Position numbers and translations under genes: made by a program. Positions 12,201 through 21,200 of a stretch of 64,000 nt of DNA are shown one piece after another. How positions within the stretch are numbered: the stretch's first letter is position 1; every line of letters starts with the position of its first letter. Source of the stretch: Amphiura filiformis (Eukaryota; Echinodermata; Ophiuroidea; Amphilepidida; Amphiuridae); contig NC_092644.1 of the NCBI RefSeq assembly GCF_039555335.1, forward strand, positions 49,861,281 through 49,925,280, in the 5' to 3' direction. The notes beneath the pieces are model-generated. The model was not told the origin of the DNA. It worked only from the letters and a program-made list of their open reading frames with translations, and ran no database searches.

Positions 12201-15200
12201 CTGTGTTCGTGGTCTTAGACCACAGCTAAGTCTAGTTCTTCTTTCTTCTTCTTCTGTCAACCATTACATTTGCTCTAGCACTCACATGCTTACATCGATT
12301 TTCACCTAACTTGGTCATAATAATCATTGACCGTGCCCCTACATGTCACATGAAACTCGCGGGGTCAAAGGTCACGCAGGGGTCACAGAGGTCAAAAACG
12401 TGATTTCAACTAAAAATGCATCTTCTCCCACAACTTACGTAAGACAGCAACCCCACTTGCACACATGTATTGCTATTACCCAGTGTCTATGTGGTGTACA
12501 CAGATTTGGGGTCAAAGGTCATTAAGGGGTCACTTCCGGTATAAAACGAAAAACCTTCAAAAAAATTTTATTAGCTAAATAAAACATAGCACAGTAACGG
12601 TATGTTCACATATGATCTGCAGTCACCCAATGTATATGTGGTATTTTTTTTTTTTATTTGGGGTCAAAGCTCATTAAGGGGTCACTTCCGGTATAAAAAG
12701 AAATACCTTTAAAATGCATCTTCTTCCACAAATTATGTGGGACAGAGACGCCACTTGCACACATGCATTGTTATTACCCAGTGTCTATGGGGGGTACACA
12801 GATTTGGGGTCAAATGTCATTAAGGGGTCACTTCCGGTATAAAACGAAATACCTTCAAAAATTTTATTAGCTAAGTAAAACATGGGACAGTAACGGTATG
12901 TTCACACATGATCTGCAGTCACCCAATGTATATGTGGTATTTTTTTTATTTGGGGTCAAATCTCATTAAGGGTCACTTCCGGTATAAAACGAAATACCTT
13001 TAAAATGCATCTTCTTCCACAGATTCTGTAGGACAGAGACGCCACTTGCACACATGCATTGTTATTACCCAGTGTCTATGGGGTGTACACAGATTTGGGG
13101 TCAAAGGTCATTAAGGGGTCACTTCCGGTATAAAACGAAAAACCTTCAAAAATTTTATTTGCTAAGAAAAACATAGGACAGTAACGGTATGTTCACACAT
13201 GAATTGTGGTTACCCAGTTTATATGTGGTATTATTTTATTTGGGGTCAAAGGTCATTAAGGGGTCACTTCCGGTATAAAACGAAATACCTTTAAAATGCT
13301 TCTTCTTCCACAAATTACGTAGGACAGTGACGCCACTTGCACACATGCATTGTTATAACACAGTGTCTATATGGTGTACACACATTTGGGGTCAATGGTC
13401 AGTAAGGAGTCACTTCCAGTATAAAACGATATACCTTCAAAATGGCCCTTCTGCCACAAAAAGCATTGCAAAGTGATGCCACGTGGACACATGCATTGAC
13501 ATTAGCCAATGTCTATGGGGTTTTCATATATTTTGGGGTCAAAGGTGATTAAGGGGTCACCACACGGCTGTGTTCGTGGTCTTAGACCACAGCTAAGTCT
13601 AGTTCTTCTTCTGTCAACCATTACATTTGCTCTAGCACTCACACGCTTACATCGATTTTGACCTAACTTGGTCACAATGATTATTGACCGTGCCCCTACA
13701 TGTCACATGAAACTTGTGGGGTCAAAGGTCACGCAGAGGTCATAGGGGTCAAAACGTGATTTCAACTAAAAATGCATCTTCTCCCACGACTTACGTATGA
13801 CAGCGACGCCACTTGCACACATGAATTGTTATTACCCAGTGTCTATGTGGTGTACACAGATTTGGGGTCAAAGGTCATTAAGGGGTCACTTCCGGTATAA
13901 AACGAAAAACCTTCAAAAATTGTTATTAGCTAAGTAAAACATGGGACGGTAACGGTATGTTCACATATGATCTTCAGTCACCCAATGTATATGTGGTATT
14001 TTTTTTATTTGAGGTCAAATCTCATTAAGGGGTCACTTCCGGTATAAAACGAAAAACCTTTAAAATGCATCTTCTTCCACAGATTATGTAGGACAGTGAC
14101 GCTACTTACACACATGCATTGTTATTACCTAGTGTCTATGGGGTGTACACAGATTTGGGGTCAAAGGTCATTAAGGGGTCACTTCCGGTATAAATCGAAA
14201 TATCTTCAAAAATTTTTATTAGCTAAGAAAAACATAGGAGAGTGATGGTATGTTTACACATGAATTAGGTTTACCCAATGTATATATGGTATTTTTTTGT
14301 TTGGGGTCAAAGGTCATTAAGGGGTCACTTCCGGAATAAAACGAAATACCTTTAAAATGCATCTTCTCCCACAAATTACGTAGGACAGTGATGCCACTTA
14401 CACACATGCATTGTTATTACCCAGTGTCTATGGGGTGTACACAGATTCGGGGTCAAAGGTCATTAAGGGGTCACTTCCGGTCTGAGACGAAAAACTTCAA
14501 AATGCCCCTTCTGCCACAAGTAACATGGCAAAGTAATGCCACGTGCACGCATACATTGACATTAGCCAATGTCTATGGGGTTTTCATATATTTTGGGGTC
14601 AAAGGTCATTAAGGGGTAACAACACGGCTGTGTTCGTGGTCTTAGACCACAGCTAAGTCTAGTTCTTTCTTTCTTTACACAGCCGTGACGTTAGTCACGG
14701 CTGTGTCTTTTTTCTTACAGGTTCTTTCTTTCTTACCTAGCCGGGACACCGGCTAGGTCTTGTGATGCTATCGGATCTTTCTTCTTACCTAGCCGGGACA
14801 CCGGCTAGGTCTTGTGATGCTATCGGATCTTTCTTCTTTCTGGCAACACGTGCGTGACTTGCCACGTTTCGCCCTAGCTCTGTTATGCTTTGACAGTTTT
14901 TGACCATACTTGGTCACAAACACCACTGACCATGTCCCCATATGTGACATGACATTGAACTCCATTTGACCTTTGACCTGCTCACAATGGCAAAAATGTG
15001 ATTTTTACTCTAAAATGCTTCTTCTTCCACAAATAACATGTGATGGTGACATGCTTAGGTCATGTGACTTGACTTTGGTCGGTGTCTATAATTTATTCAC
15101 AGAATTTGGGTCAAAGGTCATTAATGGGGTCATTTCCGGTCTGAGAGCTAAAAATATTCCAAAAATCACTGTTTTTACAAATTACATAGCAGAGTGCTGT

Positions 15201-18200
15201 CATTAGCACACATGCATTGCTACTAACCAGGGTCTTTGGGGTGTCTACAGTTTTGGGGTCAAAGGTCATTAAGGGGTCGCTTCCGGTCAAAACCCAAAAA
15301 TCATCAAATATGTTCATTTTTTAAAATCTCAAAACGTAACCAGACCAGAGTGACATAAACTTCATATATGCATTAGTGTTACCCGATGTATGCACAGTAT
15401 TTTTATTTTTTTGGTCAAAGGTCATTTAGACGTCATTTCCGGTTTTAAGCTAAATAACTTCAAGAATTTTTATCTCCATAACTAAACATAGAAGATTTTT
15501 TAATTTAAACTGTAACAATGCATTTTCTCGGTGTAAATGAGGGTTTTTTTATATTGGGGTCAAAGGTCATTAAGGAGGTCAAAACGTCAAATTCGCAAAA
15601 ACATGTTTAAAATTACGGAAAAGTAGCTGTATCTCAGCATATGGAAGACGGATAAAGCCCCTACACGCTACAGTGATGCACCATTAATGGTGTGAGATGT
15701 CCATAATAGCCGGTCAAAGGTCAAACTTTAAGTTAAGACTGGCATTTCCGGCCCCAGCTAGGTCCAGATCTGTAACCAGATCTAGTTTCTTCTTTCTTCT
15801 GGCAACAAATTTCAAAATGCTTCTTCTCCTACATGTTACATCCTACAACTTGACGTCACTTGCACATATGCATCGGCTATATCCAGTGTCTATAGGATAT
15901 TCACAAATTTGGGGTCAAAGGTCATTAAGGGGTCATTTCCGGTATAAAACCAAATATCTTCAAAATGCTTCTTCTGCTACAAATTACATAGTACGATGAT
16001 GTCACTTACACATATGCATCGGCTATATCCAGTGCCTATAAATTATTCACAGAATTTGGGTCAAAGGTCATTAAGGGGTCACTTCCGGTATAAATCGAAA
16101 TATTTTCAAAAAATTTATTAGCTAAGAAAACATAGGAGAGTGATGGTATGTTCACACATGAATTGTGTTTTCCCAATGTATATATGGTATTTTTTTATTT
16201 GGGGTCATAGGTCATTAAGGGGTCATTTCCGGTTTGAGACAAAAAAACTTTCAAAATGCCCTTCTGCACACAAATAACATGGCAAAAGTGGTGCCACGTA
16301 CACACATACATTGACATTTGCCAATGTCTATGGGGTTTTCATATATTTTGTGGTCAAATGTCATTAAGGGGTAACAACACGGCTGTGTTCGTGGTCTTAG
16401 ACCACAGCTAAGTCTAGTTCTTTTTCTGTCAACCATTACATTTACTCTAGCACTCACACGCTTACATCGATTTTGACCTAACTTGGTCACAATGATCATT
16501 GACCGTGCCCCTACATGCCACATGAAACTTGTGGGGTCAAAGGTCACACAGGGGTCATAGGGGTCAAAAACATGATTTCAACTAAAAATGCATCTTCTCC
16601 CACAACTTACGTATGACAGCAATGCCACTTGCACACATGAATTGTTATTACCCAGTGTCTATGTGGTGTACACTGATTTGGGGTTAAAGGTCATTAAGGG
16701 GTCACTTCCGGTATAAAACGAAATTCCTTCAAAAATTTTTATTAGCGAAACAAAACATAGGACAGTAACGGTATGTTCACACATGAATTGTTGTTACCCA
16801 GTGTATAAGTGGTATTATTTAAATTTGGGTCAAAGGTCATTAAGGGGTCACTTCCGGTATAAAACGAAATACCTTTAAAATGCATCTTCTCCCACAAATT
16901 ACGTAGGACAGTGACGCCACTTGCGCACATGAATTGTTATTACCTAGTGTCTATGTGGTGTACACAGATTTGGGGTCAAAGGTCATTAAGAGGTCACTTC
17001 CGGTATAAAACGAAATACCTTCAAAAATTTCTATTAGCTAAATAAAACATAGGACAGTAACGGTATGTTCACACATGAATTGTGGTTTTCCAGTGTATAT
17101 GTGGTATTTTTTATTTTGGGTCAAAGGTCATTAAGGGCTCACTTCCGGTATAAAACGAAATACATTTAAAATGCATCTTCTCCCACAAATTACGTAGGAG
17201 AGTGATGCCACTTGCACACATGCATTATCATTACCCAGTGTCTACGGGGTGTACACAGATTTGGGGTCAAAAGTAATTAAAGGGTCACTTCCGGTATAAA
17301 ACGAAATACCTTCAAAAATTTGTATTAGCTAAACAAAACATAGGACAGTAATAGTATGTTCACACATGAATTGTGGTTATCCAGTGTATCTCTGGTATTT
17401 TTTTATTATTTAGGATCAAAGGTCATAAAGAGGTCACTTCCGGTCTAAAACGAAATTCCTTCTAAATGGCTCTTCTGGCACAAATAACATAGCAGAGTGA
17501 TGCCACGTGCACACGTGCATTGACATTAACCAATGTCTATGGGGTTTTCATATATTTTGGGATCAAAGGTCATTAAGGGGTCACAACACGGCTGTGTTCG
17601 TGGTCTTAGACCACAGCTAAGTCTAGTATTCATCTTTTTTCTTTTCAGTGATCTTTCTTCCGATGGAATTTCCTTCATAGGACAAGGAGTTTTTCTGGAA
17701 AATATCAATCTGAAATATCTGTATGTTTACGTGTAATATTTATAAGTTAAAACTGTAGTAAAACAGCATAAATGAAATTACCTGAATAGAAATTAAGTAA
17801 ACACAATGACAAGTGGCTCAATACTTAAAGGCCCATTCAGTGTTTTGCTCATCCGGACGATTGTAAAAATCATAAAACTTCAGATTTTGGTACCTTTGTC
17901 ATTGTCATAGTAAACATAGCCTGCGAGTGATTCAGCCGAAAGCCGTGTATATGTGAGATCTGTAATTTAGATACTGACAGTATGTAAATTAGCGACATGT
18001 ATTTGAATGGGGCAGAAACTTCGTCAGTACTGCTGTTTTCTTTGTGTTTTGCCAAATTTGTCATTGCAAAAATACCAAATGACAATTTGAATAACTTATC
18101 CTTCACTTTTAAGCAATTTATAAACAATTTTAATTAACTGAATGGGTCTTTAATCAGAGAAGTAAGCTTTAGATCTAATTTTCAATGACGACACTTTTTG

Positions 18201-21200
18201 AAATGATAAAATCAGCATTCATGCTACAACTATGGCAGAATATATTAAAAAAGACTAGCTTTTTTTAAACATATGACGTAATAAAACAAAGGTATGCTCA
18301 TTCACCTATTATCTTTTCTTTAAATACAGGAGTCTGGCAAAAAATAACATTACACAACTTTTCCAAAGAGTATTTGATGGGCTTTCGACACTCCAACAAC
18401 TGTAAGTTCTATTATCAATATTGTTTGTGGGTGATTAGCTACTAGATTACTACTTCTCTGAAGTTAGATCTTTTTAAAGTCGCCAACATTTTGCCCAAAG
18501 ACACAGTGCAACAATACTATATATATTTGAGACTAAGCAAATTATATATTAGTCATGTTAGGTGGTGCAGCCAGCCGAATGCCAGGCGCTTACATCGATT
18601 TCGACCAAACTTGGGCAAAAGAAGCACTAAAAGGGAAGGTGTGCACCAAAAACACTTTTTTTCTTATTAAACCTGCTAGACACTTCATATATGGCGTCAA
18701 GGACACTTGGGGTGAATAAAAGCGAAAAATGAAAAAAATACCTAATTTGCATATTTTATTGGCGGCCATCTTGGATTTTTTGGTGTCGGATTTCAAAAGA
18801 GTCCAGGTACACAACGAAACATGTTATAAACCAAATTCTTTTTTTTAATGAAAGATAATAAACAAACTAAAAAATGTAGGAGTTAGATTGTTTTAAAACA
18901 TTCAATTTTCTCAGGAAAAGATAAAATCAAATTATAGAGGGCGCTATTGAGAGCAAAATGTCCATGTTTTTCTTTACTTTAGATTTGTTTTTACTCTCAT
19001 TAGAAAATGGAATATTTTATTAAAAATCTAATTCCTACATTTTTTAAGTTTGCTTGTTGTCTTTCATTTAAAAAAAGAATTAGGTTTATAACATGTTTCG
19101 TTGTGTACCTGGACTCATTTGAAATCTGACACGCCAAAAATCCAAGATGGCCGCGAATATAATATGCAAATTGGGTATTATTTTCATTTTTCGCTTTCAT
19201 TCATTCCAAGTGTCCTTGACACCATATATGACGTGTCTATCAAGTTTAATAAGGAAAAGGTGTTTTTGGTGCACACCTTCCTTTTTACTATAAGGTATAC
19301 ACGGATAGGGGTCGAAGGTCATGATGGGGTTATTATTGGTCATTTTGTGAAAAACATTAAACTGCTACTCCTACAACTTACAAGCTATGACCACCAAACT
19401 TGGTTAGAAGAACCAATAACCCTAGCTTATAAATTGTACCCAGCTTGGGGTCAAAGGTCAAAAACAACAATAAGACTACCAAAATGTCTTTGTCTGATTA
19501 ACTGCATTCATGATGATACATACATGTATATCCATCCAAGGACAAAGATCAAATGGGTCAAATCAGTGTCGAAATTTGGCCAATTAGAATTAAATTTGGT
19601 GCAAATCATCCACGATATGAAGGAATCATGAAAAAAAATCAATCTGGGCTTAAACTTGGCGAATATAATCCTAAGGTCAGTTATGGGTAAATGTTATAAT
19701 TCGCCAATTTGATCTTAAACGTGGCCATACTTGGTCAGAAATAACATATAATTGAGAATAATAAATTGCTTATAACCTTTGAGGTCAAAAGCCACCGCCT
19801 TACATTCGTGGCTCGTGCGCCACAGCATCTCTAGGTTTTGTTTTTTTGGTGTTTTTTTGGTGGTAGCGGGACTAGCTGCTGGTCAAGAGTGAGTTGTATT
19901 TGTGATGCCGACGTAGTCCACTTTTGTATTCGATGATATTATTTACCATTATAAATTTATAATTTCAGCATTCTACGAGGAAATCCGTTAAAAGAAATTT
20001 ACGCCGGGGCCTTTATCAGTCTGAGGAATCTGAAGTACTTGTGAGTATGAATAAATCAGCATTAAAATTGAGAAACATACGCTCGTGTGGTTCTATTGCG
20101 GAAGCATTTATGCAAAATATATTAAACAATTAAACAATATTTAGATATTTAGCCTAATATCGATTTGTCTTTCTTTGTACAAGAAACTGTGTTCACTTGA
20201 TAAATTGGGTGTTCTAATTATAACATTTTTTTTTTTTTCAGCCCATAATGATGGGCTGGAAACACGCGCTGCGTTTCAGTGGCATCCTCATCATTTGCAC
20301 CATATTATACCATGTTTGTAAAAGCTTTTTTTATATATATATTGTAATTATTAGCATGGATGGAATTTGATGAAATAAAACTGAACTGAACTGGGGAAGG
20401 GGTGAATAAATGTAATTTATCTTCACCAGTAGTATAAAACAAATTACAATGCATAACGGCTGATTACGCTAATCACGAATTTTACGCTTAGAATATGTTC
20501 CTGTTCCTTTCAGGAATATTGAGCAACAGGAAACATATATTGTGCAAATAGATGATATGGATCTCTTTCGGGCAAATCTTAAATCACTTGATTTTTTGTA
20601 AGTATTAAAATTAATATTGAGAGGTCTGATGTGTGGAAGAGGATGTATGAGTGTTTGTTGGTGCTTTTCCGTAGGGGTGTGGCGTGTGTTGGGGTGCGTA
20701 TACGTGTTTGGGCCTTTGAATAAATTGCTTCTGGAGTTTTGCAATTAAAGTATTTAATGCATTGTTTCTGTTTTCTGTTTACTAGATATTCCAGCAATCA
20801 TCTTTACTGCTGCCTGGTTGATCCTCCTACAAAATGCCTACCAGAATCAGATCAGTTTTCGTCTTGTGCAGATCTAATGCGTAATACTGCTTTGCGATTG
20901 TTTATTTGGATTCTCGGACTCAGTGCCCTTCTCGGCAACGCGTTTGTTATTTTTTGGCGAGTACGTCCTGGCAAAACTGGTACTCAGTCAAAAAATACAG
21001 TTCAATCCATGTTAGTCCTAAACCTTGCAATTGCTGATGAACTTATGGGCATATATATGTTGATAATCGCATCAGCAGATATGTACTTCCGTAATGTTTA
21101 CATTCTGCACGCAGAATATTGGAAAACAAGTTTTGTTTGCAAAATGGCAGGATTTTTATCCGTCTTATCCAGTGAGGCATCTGTGTTGTTCCTAACAGTG

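Larger units (their letters stand above)
11190..17580 (+). repeat. Tandem array of about 148-bp units with DR1/DR5 and ETS-like motifs
   Basis: About 35 units can be counted by the anchor GGTCATTAAGGGGTCA and its variants, at a near-constant spacing of about 145-150 bp within modules. The core GGGGTCAAAGGTCA holds two AGGTCA-type half-sites one base apart (DR1). A third half-site (GGGTCA) follows after TTAAG (DR5), and then ACTTCCGGT, the reverse complement of an ETS consensus. Two unit types alternate: type A contains CATGCATTGTTATTACCCAG, type B contains TTTTATTAGCTAAG. All copies share the same orientation. Binding is inferred from motif identity only. Confidence 0.9.

Noticed and set aside
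19101-19631. 176-codon plus-strand open frame
   Set aside because: It lies across one arm of a foldback inside a repeat element. The composition is not protein-like and no domain is visible.
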